Origin: Paracamarosporium sp. OC-R06-R3
Taxonomy: Eukaryota; Ascomycota; Dothideomycetes; Pleosporales; Didymosphaeriaceae
Direction: 5' to 3'
NCBI GenBank assembly: GCA_019828545.1
Contig: JACVRA010000072.1
Coordinates: forward strand, 62,001-126,000
Length of the DNA: 64,000 bases
Below, piece by piece: positions 32,594-45,685 of the stretch; position 1 is the first letter of the stretch, and each line of letters begins with the position of its first letter. The translations under genes were made by a program, and so were the position numbers. The notes under the pieces were generated by a model. That model was not told the origin of the DNA. It saw only the letters and a list, made by a program, of their open reading frames with translations, and searched no databases.

Positions 32594-35500
32594 TTAACGC
32601 TCCCTCGCATACTCTTTCAGAGTTCTGTAGAACTCGTCGTCTGACTCACCCTCTGCGTCATCGTCTTCGCCCTCGGCATCTTCATCCTCGTCTTCACCCT
32701 CAGCGTCTGCATCCGGATCCGTCATCTCGACATCCTGCGTCGTAGTCGAGGGTGTTGTCTCCGCCACCACTTGATCCCGAGGAGCTGCGTTCTGTACTTG
32801 AGATGAAGGCCGGTTTGTTGGAGCATCAAGAACGTTCTTGACGATGGTATACTGCTTCCTCACATTGCCCAGGATCTGTTCACCCGCGGAGGCACTATCT
32901 CCCTGCGACACGTTCCCTTGTGCGATACTTGCGGTACCGCTGCTCTGTCGTAGCGTAGCAGACCTCAAGCTGTATTCGTTATTATACTCTGTCCGCCAGG
33001 TAGGCATAAACTTTTTATTTGTCTTCAAGCGCCTAACATGCTCACCGAACTCATCACTCTCCTCATCGATCAGTCTGTCGCCGAAAACCGCCCAGTAACC
33101 CGGTAGCACCTCGTACGTCCCATATGCTGAGCGTTTCGCAGCCCTCACCTCGACGAGCCAGTCGAGAACGAACTGAATCTCGAAGACTTCAGTGGTGTAC
33201 ATTTGGCATGTGGCAAAGATATCTTGGGCTGTAATGCTGGGCTGGAAAAGGAGGGCTTGGATGACGATGTTGAGGATTCGGTTCCACCACGGATAGACGA
33301 CCTTTTGTCCATCGATAGTACTCCATATTGGCAGATGCGTCTCAGAATCCTTTTCACGCGCTGGAAGCGGTGGTTCGGGCATTAGATCCCAGACAGTGGG
33401 TAAATCTTCTGCAACAGAAGGCGGAGAGGGTGCTGGACGGAGTGGATTTCCATACTCGTAGGCATCGGTCGGCTCCACCACAAGCGGCCAGAAAAGGCGT
33501 TTGCGATCCATGAGCCGGTGTTGGTAGTCGCCTTCAGAGAAACCCCAGACTGAGATACGAGGGAGGGGCGCATCGAACGCATTTCTTATGGGTGGTAATC
33601 TGGGAACTAATCTGACCTTGCCTTCACTGACAAGCGATATGAGTGCCATAACAGTACCGTTCTCAGCGGTCCGAGATACCAAGTAGTTACGTTTTTCGGG
33701 ATTAGGATCTGCGAAGGCTGTATCCAAGTCTTTCTTCAGTTTTACAGCAGTCATGAAGTCTGACAGCTCGAAGGTGCGCCGGTAGTACTTAGCAAAATTT
33801 GGAGCAAAGTGGTAATTGCGACCAGGTAGTAGTTTTTTTACTGTGCGCTGCTTGATCAAGCTGGCCCGCAGAAGGTCGTTGACTGAACGTCTGATGGCTG
33901 GCTCTGGAAACGTCCTAAGCTTATCATGCGCCAGAACCTTGTCATAAAACTCCTTCGGAGTTGAGATGTTCGCTCGTATCAGGGATCGAGCTTTTAGATC
34001 ATTTTCGTCTCCAGGCGTAGTCAGCTTACGCTTGCCATGGAGAGGACTTCCAAAAGCGTATTTCGCGAAACGTTCATCGCGGTTGATATTGGCCAAGGTA
34101 GTGTTGTACCAAACTGTGCGATCTAGAACATCATAGCTCGAGATATCAAATTGGCAGTCATTCAGAGCTTCGCGGGCGAGTGGAAGCGGTGGTTCGAGAT
34201 GTGTGCAATTCAACAAAGCCCAACGCACCAGTTTGTCCCAATCGTAGGTGTTTGGATCTTCTAGTGGATCCACCTTTCCTTCCTCGTATGCACTCAAGAA
34301 ATACGACTGGAATGATCCAATCATGCCTTTAAGCTGCGAAGCCATTTTCTTCTGCATCCAAACCCACATCTTCTTCGTTTTATTCAGGTCGAAGCGAGGA
34401 GCGTCCTTGTACACTTTTGTGACTATGTCCCAGTCGACATTTCCATCCTCTCCAGCCATACTCGACGCGATGACCAAAGTGTAGCACAATTTCCTAAATT
34501 CTTCTAAAGGATCGAAGGCTTGAGGGTACTTCCTGTCCTTGACTGCGTAATACTTGCGTCTCTTTCGATCTCTGCGACGTCTATCTCGAGGCCCAGACCA
34601 AATGGGTTGCCTTTTCTTCTTGCGGGGCTCGTAATCAGGCTGGTTTAGATCTCCTGTCAGGCCAGCTAGGCGCTGCGCTATAGTTGGCGAAGTCACACCG
34701 TCGTGCTCGTCCTGGCTTTGGTCTTCGTCTTGGTCTTCGTCCGAACTTTCATGGATCTCAATATGATGACGTTCCAAGAAATCCTGCTCCAACTGTTTCG
34801 CCGATATACGGCTCCTATTACGAGATATTCGCGGTTTTTTGCGGGCAACTTCGTCCGCCGGTTTTTGAATCCTAACACGCTTGCGGCTATCCTTCTTGGC
34901 TTCCCTCGGTTCGGATGGTGTACTAACAACAAAATTAGTCGAGAAAGTATGTGTAGACAAATGACAGTCTAGTTTGGGAGCCATCAGCGCGGCAACATGG
35001 GTGGAGGAATCGATCTTAAGAGACTCTTGAGGGGCTGATGGGTCATCTTCGTGGGGTGTAGTCATCTCTTTCGCCGTCTGAGGAGGCGGACGTAAGTTGA
35101 CCAACGCTTCTTCGTCGGATGATTCAGGTGCAGGTGAAACTTCTTTGGGTTGATGAGGAAGAAGCGGTGGCTCTGCCGTCATAGGAGTTGCGCGGTGATC
35201 GTCTGATATTAGTGTTGATATTGGGGCTGCACTCCCCACCCCAGTGTGCAATCCATCATTGAGACTCACAAGCCTCTGGCGCTTCTTGAATAATTTTTGA
35301 CGAGAGGCAGAGCTTTCTAACTTTTCCTGACGCCTTTGTTCTTTTACCTGCCTTCGTTGTTCTTTCTTGGTTGCCCTCTCTTGTCTCCGTTGTTCTTCCA
35401 AAGTTTCTTTGGCAAGTTTCCGTCGTTCTCTCCTCGCTTCCTTGATACGTTCATCCAATTTTCGGGACGTTGGTGGGTAAAGCTCCACGAGGAAAGAATT

Positions 35501-38500
35501 ATCAACCTTGGGCAACACTGGAATAGGTTTTACCTCTTCTTTCCAATAGTGCTGTATTTCTGGAGGGCAGTATTTCTCAGGATATGCCTGTATTATCCCC
35601 TTCACCACTTTCTGAACCTCGGGACTGTTGAATTCGAAATGCTTGTAGAAGTACACATATTTGGTCTTATTGCCCGGAAGATCTGATCGAGGCACTGTGA
35701 ATTTCACTTCTTTCAGATCCGAAGCAGGGTGGCACAGATCTCTTATCGCTCTCCGGATAGTACCTGGAATAGGGCAAGCGATGTTCTTTGGTCCCAGCTC
35801 TTCCCAAACGGATGCAAAGATAGGGTACATCACCTCTGTACCAGGAAAGACGCCGCCGCAAAGATTTAAGATGTGCCTGATTATGCGTGTTCGTGAATGA
35901 GAAACGCTTCCCTTCCCCAGAACAACGCCTCGACTGATCTTGGCATCCCCTCTCTTCTGAGTTGACTTAGGGGAGGTTGCCACTTCTGATACCTTGTCGT
36001 CTACGATAATGTGTAGGTCTTGTAAAGCAGTATCTTGCGGTGCATTGTCAGTGCCTGGTGCTGCTTCGTGTGCTGTGGTCAATGTCTCAGCCTGTGATGG
36101 ATGCTGGGATGGTGTGGGACCGTAAGGGCTCTGGTATGGGATGGTACGCGCTGAATTTGCATCAGCCATAGCGGGCGGGGGTCGTGAGGAGTCGCTGCGT
36201 GCATCCAGGCTCATCTGAATAGGCGCTACATCCGTTTGCGTCTTGACAATATCCATATGCGCTTCTGAGTCGACATTCTGCGTGTGAGGAATACGTTCTG
36301 CTACGTCTGTCATGACTTGTTCGTTTGACGTCGGGGTTTCTGGCAGATTAGTACTTCGTTGCAGTACGTTCGCTACATCAAGGACTCCAGAAGGTAACTC
36401 ATCGGTCTCAGGAGACTTGTCAGCGGACCGAGGCAACTCGTCTACTACTTGAGTAGAGACTTCATTGGCCCCTAAAGACCCATCAACTTCCATGGGATCT
36501 TCGATATCGACGGGCTTTGATGCAGAGGATAGAACTGACTCTACTTGCTGTGTATCCACTGTCGAATTGACAGCCTCTGCAGGTACATCAATGATGGTCT
36601 GTACTTTAGTGGAGTTAATGGGTGACGTAGAAACCAAATTTTGATCACATGGCTGGCGTTCCGTCGTAGCAATCGGAAGTTGTGCAGAGTTTGCAGTATC
36701 CGGCTCCGGTATATTGTTGGTAGCAAGGACCGATTGTGATGCAGTCGCATTCTTGTTTACATGAGAAGACCGTTCATCAACAAAGGCCTTGGCGGGTGCT
36801 GTTAGATGTGCTGTTGAGATGTTTGTATCTTGAGTTGAATCAGGAACGAACCAGTGGAGCTCGTGCAGGCCTTGTAGCTTAAATGTCGCTAGGAACATCT
36901 TCCTTGGTCTACCTCGTCCCTTTCCTACTTTTGTGGCGAAAGGATTAATGTACACTCCAGGCTCCACCCGATCATCATATTGTGCTTTGAGTGCTTCAAC
37001 CTGGATTTCGGCTTCTGTCAGCGGTGCCTGAGGTTTCTGTTTTGCGGTCTTCTTGTTATTACGGCCCCGGCGTCCTTTCATCGAAGTTTCCAATAGTTGC
37101 GAGGCAATAGCAGGGGTGTCAGTCTCTCCGCTGATTTCATTATCGGCCACCACTGACGAGGCCAGGTTAGCGTTAGAGCCCGTTTGAGGTGTGCCTGTGT
37201 GCAATGAAGTCTCGGACAAGTTCATCTGTGGTCCCACGTCTTGTACCGCTTCCGTAGGCATCACTTTAGCATCTATGGAAACATGTGAGGTGTTATCCAA
37301 GTGCACAGTGGGATGATGTTCGGGAGAAAGATCTTGACCTGTAGACATGTCGGAGCTCTTTCTGGTCCTCTTCTCTTGTCTTCCAGCTTGATTCGCATCT
37401 TCGTCGATCGGGCGCTTTCGATATGCACGTTTGGTTTGTTGCGCTAACTTCCCTATAGCATTGTCGAAAGCTTGCGAACCAATTGGTGTGTTGGCCGATG
37501 AGTCGTGTCGAGGTTGATCAGTAGGTGGAGGTATACAACCTTGGCTTCCTTCATTATCGAGCACCATGGCATTCTCCTCGTTAGCGTTTGAATCGACTGG
37601 CTCTTCCGCATTTGGAGGTTCCACCTCTGCCCCAGGACCATGTTCTTCTTGGATCTGTTCATCTCCGTTGTCTGCCGGTGATCCATGTGCGAAGGATGAA
37701 GTATCCTCCGAATCTGTAGCCTCAATGAAACCTTTCATGTGCGTGAGTGATTCTCTTCGGCCCTGTTCTTGCAGAATCTGTTTAGTAACCTCAAAAGACA
37801 AGCGTCCATGCTCAGGCAACCCTCTCGCCTTCCTCTCCTCCCGTGTCAATAGCGGTGGGCCGGGGCGCCTCTCGTACTTAGGCTTCGGCCTTGGTTTATC
37901 TGCCTGTACACCCTTGAAGAGCTCCTGGGGTATCGAGTTAGGATCGCCAGTCTTTTTGCGATGAGCACGTATTTGTGACTCGTACTCGGCTCCTAATCGG
38001 CCTCTTGTTGGTAAACCCAAAGCTTGCCTTTCTGCCTGGGTGAGCAGCGGCCGCGGGGTATTTGGACTTTCGCGAACCGATCCCTTATATCCCGAGGGTG
38101 ATTTGGAGATGACCGGCGATACTGCTGCATCTCTATCAGGTGTTAAAGACGCTTGACGATCGTTCAATAGTTTCGATTCCCAATCACGGGGTACTCGTCG
38201 ATTACGCACGATAGCAGCACAACATTCTACTAGGGTCGATGAACCTGTGCGCCGATGGAACTCGTTCACGTTGAGTGCCCGAAAGCCCCACTTGTCGACT
38301 GATGAAGTCGCTGGGGCCTGCTTCTTTGAGCGAGCGCCCTTCTTGAACTCGTCTAGGTCCAGCGCTTCCCACGTGACATCGCCTGCGTCGACGGCTTTTT
38401 GGAAGTTTTGGTGGGTACGATAAAGGTAATGAACACGCTTTTTGTCAGTTGCCATGGCAGTGTCTCTGATAATGGCGAGGTGGCGGGTATGTAGCGGCTG

Positions 38501-40318
38501 GTTCTTGTCCCAGCCATCGGTTATTCGGGTAACAAGGGATTCGATGGGACGCTTCCAGAAAAAGCCTGTTGTCATGTCTCGTAACTTGGCTGCGTCTGTC
38601 CCATCGATACCAGCTGTATCGACAGCATCGACGACTAAGTTCGTAAGTAATCGATCAGGTGTCCATTGTGGCGGAATGCGCTGGTCGGCATCGAATTCGT
38701 CATCTTCATCAACCGCTTCATTCATCAAGTCCAACTCCATCTCACGCATGAGTCCGTCACCCGTGTTGTCATCTTCGAGCGGCACCTCCTCGGCACCGTC
38801 GGTAGCGCTGGGCCCAGTGATACGTTTAAACTTCAGATTTCTGATATCATCTTCAATGGGCTCTCGAAGACGTTGAATGCAAATGAAATGGTTCGACTTC
38901 AGCCGGGGATCCTTTTTCACCTTTTCAATTGTGAATCGTCTGAGATATCCCGTTTGTTCTAAGCGTATGAGTGCGCCACGAACAGCGCGTCCGTTCCATC
39001 GTTCTACAGTAACTCCCTGGCATACCGTTAGCACACACAAAGGAACGAAGAATGTCTCAAGCTCACCAACTTCGTCCTCAGATGCCGCACTTGTACGACG
39101 AGCGTGGTTTCGAGAAGCTTGTTTAGTAGAAAGAGCAATCCAGTAAGACTAAGCGTTCGCACACCAAACACATCATAGACACTTTTGGGTTCTTCTGATG
39201 TATCTTTCAGGAACATCTTATGCGTGCAAAGGCTAGTTCGGGCCTTTCCATACTGAATTGGTCTTTTATCGATGTAGCCTTTCTTGTGGAGCAGGTCCGT
39301 TCGATTCGGTACAGAACGCTTGTCCTGGCCGCTGAGTTTCTGCAATTCGGGTTGAGAAATGCCACTAGGACCAGACGTTGCTATGATTGACAGTAAAACG
39401 AATTCTGAGCCAGGAACTTTCTTCAAATCAATGTGGTGACCTGTGATTGCTATCCAGGTACGATTTTGGCTTGTGAATAAGCGGGGTCCTTGGATGGAAG
39501 CATCTGGTCCATCGAACACGGGCTGGGAAACCTGGACATTGCTGGGCAGTTTGCGCGACTCGCGCACCTTCAGAGGTAGTCCGGACAGAGCATCATTGCT
39601 ATGAACGGCCAACAAAGTCTTTGGTCGCGACTCGAACTGAATGGCATGGCCAGTGCCTTCGATTAGCAACTTCTGGCGTAACGAGGAGCCAAGAGATGAC
39701 AGTTTGGTGGACGGTCGCGCAGGAGCGGGTGCAGCGGGCTCATTCGTCGCAAGGCTAGTGTTTTGCTGACCAGGACCTCCAGCCAGTGTAACGCTGCCAT
39801 CAGCCCCTTCTTGATTCTCTAATGCCTCAAACTCGGAAAGAGAAAGATTTCGTGCTTCGCTTTTGTAGTAGATGCGAACGTCCGGATGATTGGTTACCCA
39901 TTGCCAAACGCGCTCATAGAAATTACGGCCAAGATCTTTTGGTGGCTCTTGTCTAGAAGGAAACTGTTGCTTATGTTGGTGATAATATTCGTCGATAGTG
40001 CGCCGAAAGTCTGCGCTGGTAGCTCCTAGGATTAGGAGTTAGTTTGCGGAAGAAAAGAAAAATTAGGCATGCAAAGAACACGCAAAGCGCAAGCACAACA
40101 GCCCAGACTGATAAAACACAAGGCAAGTATTGCAAACGCAGACCTCTAAATTGCTTGACACAAATCTCAAAAAAAGAAAAAAGAAAAAAAAAAGAACAAA
40201 AGTTTTGGAGAGATTGTGGATCGATATAGAGCCATGTGCGGTCATACGTACCTCGAACTCCGCAGATAGCGATGCCCGACAGCAAAAAATCGAGCAGCTC
40301 GTCAGAGCCCGCCGCCAT
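32594..40318 (-). CDS. tfc3: TFIIIC B-block-binding subunit (Tfc3/tau138)
   Basis: Largest subunit of RNA polymerase III factor TFIIIC, which binds the B box of tRNA genes. Exons 40318-40252, 40025-39067 and 39016-32594 join in phase to 2482 residues; introns are 226 nt and 50 nt. The N-terminus is MAAGSDELLDFLLSGIAICG. The B-block winged-helix domain is at about 226-275 (FVLLSIIATSGPSGISQPEL). Another winged-helix segment follows intron 2 (VRGALIRLEQTGYLRRF). The middle is long and disordered, with an AT-hook-like GRGRPRK near residue 1040 and a Lys/Arg/Glu coiled coil (about 35280-35460). The C-terminal conserved block includes YPWWNRILNIVIQALLFQPS and ends in an acidic tail. Longer than yeast Tfc3, mainly through the disordered middle. 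Confidence 0.92.
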
Positions 40319-40693
40319 TCTCCTCAGGCGTCCCCTTGCCCCAGCTGACAGACAGGAAAAAGCTTAAGGGCATAGAATTTTGTGACCAGTACCGGACTCG
40401 AACGCGTGTCGATATGTCGTTTGTGATGTGGTCGATCTGGTGGAGGGCAGCTGACGGCGTGGGAGAGCTGCAGAATAGAGCGGGGCAGGTGGGATGCAGA
40501 ACGTTCGGAAAGCCTAGCCGTTTTGGGACAAGCCGCTCTTGCGCGCCACACCGAGGCTGGACGCGAAGCTCCCGAACTGATAGCGATCTGGCACTGATAC
40601 ACGGCCGACAGAATGGAGAAAGAAAGCTCGCCGAATTGTTCCACTGGTGTACCTTGCGCCCGATGATGCTCTGCCGAAGCTTGCGAGCCCACC
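40319..40693. promoter_or_regulatory. divergent promoter region (tfc3 / ureD)
   Basis: 375 bp between the divergent start codons of TFC3 and UreD. No TATA box is evident. Confidence 0.5.
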
Positions 40694-41695
40694 ATGCCCT
40701 TCACCTCTCCCTTCGCCGCTTCCACCGCAAAGGCAGGGCACGGCTCCATTGAGCTCGCGGTGCTCCCGCCCGATACGCCTGTCCTCCGCAATGTGTCTTA
40801 CCAGTATCCTCTGAAGCTCGTTGCACCCGACCCTCTGCCTCCTCCCGACCACGGCTCCGACACGCATGCCCCGCGTCTCGTACACACTGTCTTCCTCCTC
40901 ACCTATGGCGGGGGGATAGTAGCTGGCGATACAATCAACCTGTCTGTGAGCCTCGCAGGCAGGACGAGGCTTGTTCTGCTTACACAGGGCTCCACCAAGA
41001 TCTTCAAAACGCCAGACCCCAGTCTGGTCTCAAGGCAGCACATGGAAGTGAAGCTGGCCGCCGGTGCTGCCCTGCTATATCTGCCTGATCCTGTCCAGCC
41101 ATTTGCGCAGACGGCCTTCTCGCAGTCGCAGATCTATCGCGTGGAAGACGAACAATGCAGCATGTGCGCTTGCGACTGGGTTACCAGCGGACGGTCGGCT
41201 CGTGGAGAAAATTGGGACATATATGAGTACAAGAGCAGAAACGAGGTGTGGTCTAGTGGTCACGCAGGAAAAGAAAGACTACTACTACGTGACAACCTGA
41301 TACTGGATCACCACGGGCGCACTGCCATGCAGCTTTCAGAGCGAATGGACAGCTACTCTGTGTTTGGTACGCTCATTATCCGCGGACCTCTGTTCGCATC
41401 GTTGGCGCAATATTTTATGGATGAATTCGAGGCTCTGCCACGTATCGGTGGCAGAGATTGGGGAGATTCAGCGCAGATAGAATTGTCACCCCAGGAACAA
41501 CGCCGTGCACAGAGGCAGGGCCGTCAAAAGGCAGACGGGCTTGTTTGGAGCGCAGCGAACGTACGGGGGTTTGTTTTGGTCAAGTTCGCCAGCAGAGAGG
41601 TTGAGGGTTCGCGCAACTTTCTGAGAGACATGATCAGGGATGAGGGCTCAGTAACTGCGTCATTTGGAGAGGGAGCGCTGCTGTGCTTGAGATAA
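40694..41695 (+). CDS. ureD: Urease accessory protein UreD
   Basis: Chaperone that, with UreF and UreG, loads nickel into urease. Single exon of 333 residues, close to the family length. Landmarks: VSYQYPLKLVAP near the N-terminus, VFLLTYGGGIVAGDTINLSV (about 66-90), LLTQGSTKIFKTPD, and ALLYLPDPVQPFAQTAFSQS, which is the classic UreD block. The C-terminal part has VRGFVLVKFASREVEGSRNFL. A fungal urease pathway is therefore expected elsewhere in the genome. No intron is needed. Confidence 0.95.
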   Translation: MPFTSPFAASTAKAGHGSIELAVLPPDTPVLRNVSYQYPLKLVAPDPLPPPDHGSDTHAPRLVHTVFLLTYGGGIVAGDTINLSVSLAGRTRLVLLTQGSTKIFKTPDPSLVSRQHMEVKLAAGAALLYLPDPVQPFAQTAFSQSQIYRVEDEQCSMCACDWVTSGRSARGENWDIYEYKSRNEVWSSGHAGKERLLLRDNLILDHHGRTAMQLSERMDSYSVFGTLIIRGPLFASLAQYFMDEFEALPRIGGRDWGDSAQIELSPQEQRRAQRQGRQKADGLVWSAANVRGFVLVKFASREVEGSRNFLRDMIRDEGSVTASFGEGALLCLR

Positions 41696-41952
41696 ACTCG
41701 ATGTTTTTCCAGATTCAATTAGAAACGACAGAAAGACAATCAAATAAGGAATCATCTCATTTTCCTGTTCTCAAGTGCACTGTTCCGGTCCACGAGCCCC
41801 ACGCGGACCCTTGCTTAGTGTCTTGGCTTGTGACGGAGGTGACGCGACCTCGAACAGCAATCTTTCCAACATCTGGAACCAGACGACTCGACCGCCTTTC
41901 CCTACAGAAAACTCTATGACAAGCCGGTAGCTACTGGCTCGAAACCATCAAC

Positions 41953-44879
41953 ATGAGCGGCAGGCTCACCTCTGCACGCCTTGCCACGCTCGCGCGACGA
42001 ACACCTGCGAACACGCCACGCTTACATCGTCTCTTCTACACCACCACCAAGCTCCGCACCGGCGGGCTCCTCCGGAATGAAGCCGGCTCGCGACTTATAC
42101 AGCGGAGAGCATGGCCGCTGGGGAGCTACGCATTGCACAACCTCCCTGCTACTCGGTCGATAAGTTTTGCAAGGGCGCTCCCGAAACTCGTGAGCAAGTT
42201 TGCGACGGCAGGGGCCGCGGCAGGAGGCGCTGTCATTGCCGGAGTGAGCTACATACAATATCAGGCTGGACAGGCTGGCAGTTGGGCCCTGGACGTCTTC
42301 CATAAGACCAAGGATGGCGCCACTGAGATTGCGGGCGAAGGCATGGACACGGTTTCAAGCATCTTTGGACAAATTTCCAGGGGCTGGGACAGAACCAAGG
42401 AAGATATAGAAAAGGTAGAGAAGCCGGAATGGTTGCAGCGACTACTTGCAAAAGATGAGTCTGGCGGATCGGAAGGCGGACACGGTGGAGGACAAGGGCC
42501 GGAAGAACCTAAGCAAGGCGGTGCTGGGGCGGCAGCGGCCGGTGTAGGCTCAGCGGCCGCTTTTTCATATGCAGATGAGGAGGAGCACAAGGAAGAGCAA
42601 GAGAAGATTGCACGGGACGAGCAGATGATGATGTTGACTAAGAAGATGATCGAGATTCGGGGCCTCCTGCAGACAGTCGGACAATCGGATTCGCTCACAT
42701 TGCCCTCTATCGTTGTCATCGGATCACAATCGTCTGGAAAGAGCTCGGTACTTGAAGCGATCGTCGGACACGAATTCCTGCCAAAGGGTCACAACATGGT
42801 CACTCGTCGTCCGATCGAACTCACGTTGGTGCATACCCCCGATGCGAGCGCTGAGTATGGAGAATTCCCAGCGCTAGGGCTGAACAAGGTCACCGATTTT
42901 GGCCAAATTCAGAAGACATTGACGGACTTGAATCTGGCTGTTCCGGCTGAGGATTGTGTTTCGGATGACCCAATTCAACTGCGGATACATTCCCCTAATG
43001 TTCCGGATCTCTCGCTGATTGACCTTCCGGGATATATCCAAGTCACTGGAAGGGACCAGCCTCCCGAGCTCAAGGAAAAAATCGCAGACCTGTGTGAAAA
43101 ATATATCAAGCCTCCGAATGTTATCCTGGCCATCTCAGCCGCCGATGTGGATCTGGCCAACAGCACCGCCCTACGCGCCTCCCGAAAGGTCGATCCTAGA
43201 GGCGAGAGGACGATTGGTGTGATTACAAAAATGGACCTTGTCGATGCCGAGCGAGGGGCAAGCTTGCTCAGCGACCGGAAATATGCTTTACGGTTAGGAT
43301 ACGTCGGGGTCGTCTGCCGCGTCCCATCTAACGCATCTGGTTCCAAGCTTTTCAGTCGCGGCAACGGCAACATCACGAGTGCCATTACCAAGAACGAGAA
43401 TGCATTTTTCTCCTCGCATCCAGAGTTTTCGCCAGACTCGCAACTGGCTGTCGGAACGGGTAATCTCAAGAAGAAACTCATGTACGTCCTTGAGCAGACC
43501 ATGGCTGCCAGCCTAAAGACTACGAGCGAGGCTATACAACGAGAACTTGCGGAAGCGACATACGAATACAAGGTCCAGTACAACGAACGACCTTTGAGCG
43601 CTGAATCGTATCTTGCGGAATCGTTGGACGCCTTCAAGCATTCCTTCCGTGGATTTTCCGACACGTTCGGACGCGCACAAGTGCGCGAGCTTCTCAAGCA
43701 CGAACTAGATCAACAAGTTCTGAACCTCCTTGCACAGCGTTACTGGAATAGGCCATTCGAAGATCTCAGCGCACCTCTACCTGAAACTGATCCTCTTAGC
43801 AGCCTCGCAAAAGCCGACCCCGAAGGTGAAAACCAGATCTGGCAGATCAAGCTCGATAGCTCCAGCGCCGCACTGACGAAGCTTGGTGTTGGACGACTTG
43901 CGACGAGCGTAGTTGCCAACGCCATACAAGCTCATATTGACCGCCTCGTGGTGAATTCGCGATTCTCTGCTCACCCTTTTGCAAGGCAAGCCATTACTGA
44001 AGCGTCCACTTCAATTCTGAAAGATCTCTCCTACGATATTGCGGATGAGCTAGAGATTTGCATCAAGCCATACAAGTATCGCATAGAACTCGAGGATAGT
44101 GAATGGGCTCGCGGCCGCGAAAACGTCACCGCTGTTCTGAAGGAAGAGCTCAAAGTGTGCGAAGCCGCCGCTAAGCGATTAGAAGATCACGTTGGTGGGC
44201 GAAAGAAGGCCAGAGATGTAATGGCTTTCATTGACCGGGTGAGAAGCGGACAGGTTGTCCTAGAGGGTGATGGCGTGGGTGGCGCTGGAGGCTTCAGCGC
44301 TGCTCTCCTCGCTAAAGGTAGACTTCTTTCTCATCTTCATGCAGGCAGCTCTTTGCTAACAATGACCTAGGCCGTGAAGCAGTCTTCCTCCGCGATCGCA
44401 CCGATGTTCTAAAAATGCGTCTTCTCGCCGTCAAGTCAAAACAGTGCGCCAACAAGAAGAACAAATACCACTGCCCCGAAGTCTTCCTTGACGCTGTGGC
44501 AGACAAGCTGACCACCACCGCCGATCTCTTCCTCGATGCGGAGCTACTTTCAAAGTTCTACTATAACGTAAGCTTCGTGTTCCCTTCTCAACCTAGCAGA
44601 TGTCTTTCAAATCAGATGAACATTATACTAATGCTTTGTTAGTTCCCCCGCGAACTCGATGCCCGCTTAGGCCGCAGTCTCTCCCAATCAGAGATCGACC
44701 GCTTCGCACGTGAAGATCCCAAGATACGGCGCCACCTGGATGTCGTACGTCGCAAAGACCTTCTTGAGACCGTACTGAAAGAGATGGAATCCTTGCGCCA
44801 ACTTGAAGCACGAGAGAAGCGGTCCAGCCGGAGAGAGCCGAGGGAGGAGAGGAGGAAGGGCGGATGGAGCCTGTTCTAA
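41953..44879 (+). CDS. mgm1: Mitochondrial dynamin-like GTPase Mgm1/OPA1
   Basis: Inner-membrane fusion and cristae GTPase. Exons 41953-44317, 44371-44567 and 44643-44879 give 932 residues. The N-terminus is a basic mitochondrial presequence. It is followed by a membrane anchor (about 84-107, AAAGGAVIAGVSYIQYQAG) and a Gly/Ala-rich hydrophobic stretch (about 188-207) in the place where the rhomboid protease Pcp1 makes the short form. GTPase motifs: P-loop GSQSSGKSS (257-265), DLPG (357-360), TKMD (425-428). The middle/stalk region and C-terminal assembly domain follow, with the last two exons supplying FLRDRTDVLKMRLLAVKSKQ and the end GWSLF. The fit to Mgm1 rather than other dynamins rests on the presequence and anchor. 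Confidence 0.95.
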
Positions 44880-45246
44880 TGCACTACCATGTATGGCGCT
44901 TATCGGAGGCTTAGACTGGCGTTTCAGGTGTTGAAAAGACGTGTGCATTTGGTGATACCATGATTGATGGATGAGACATCGCTGCTCTGTAGCTAGCTAG
45001 CTCTGTATTGGATACTGTATATTGAACGGACGAGTCAGCTCAACATGTCTCCACGAATCTCACTTCTCTACCTGCACCCCATTACCAATGCTCCTGACGT
45101 CATGGACAGAACCCCTCTCCTCTTCCTCACTTTGCTATTACTATCAAAATCCTACATACATCTACACCTCTTCCTTCCTTCCCACACACACACACCACTC
45201 ACCACATCCCCCACCCGACCCAACCCAACACAACACAACACCAACA
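44880..45246. promoter_or_regulatory. intergenic, CA-rich leader of the next gene
   Basis: 367 bp. The last 80 bp before ATG 45247 are rich in C and A (CACACA and CCCACC runs), typical of a fungal leader. Confidence 0.5.
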
Positions 45247-45685
45247 ATGGCCATCCTCACCACCCTCACAGCCCTCCTCCCACCCCTCCTAACCCTCCAA
45301 CTCCTCCTCGGCGGCCAAGCCCGCATAACCCCCCTCCTAACCCCCCGCCTCCACACCCTAGCAATGCGCAAAGCACCCGGCACCCGCGACGCCTTCTACC
45401 CGCTCATACCCATCTCCGACGCAACAAACCACACCAGGTTCATCGGGGTGCTAATGTGTGTCGCCGGGTGCCTGATGGGGTGGAGGGAGACGAGGGTGCC
45501 GTGGGGTGTTGGGGGGGCGCTTGTTTTGACTTGTGAGTTGGTTTCGTGCGTGGAAGAGTGGGGCTGATGGGGTTAGGTATGGGGGTGTATAGTCAGTGGA
45601 GGATGGGGTGAGGTTTTGGTTGCCGGTTTTGAATACGGGGCTTGTGGGGGTGGTGTGGTTGTGTGAGGGGCGGGTAGGTGAGTGA
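45247..45685 (+). CDS. Small integral membrane protein, unknown
   Basis: Exons 45247-45532 and 45597-45685 (donor GTGAGT, acceptor TAGTCAG) join to 124 residues. About four hydrophobic segments are visible: LTALLPPLLTLQLLLGG, FIGVLMCVAGCLMGW, WGVGGALVLTLEDGVRFW and LPVLNTGLVGVVWLC, with a loop MRKAPGTRDAFYPLIPISDA between the first two. The layout recalls small DoxX-like four-helix membrane proteins, but the match is by layout only. The acceptor was chosen because it extends the last helix; the unspliced frame stops at 45567. Confidence 0.65.
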
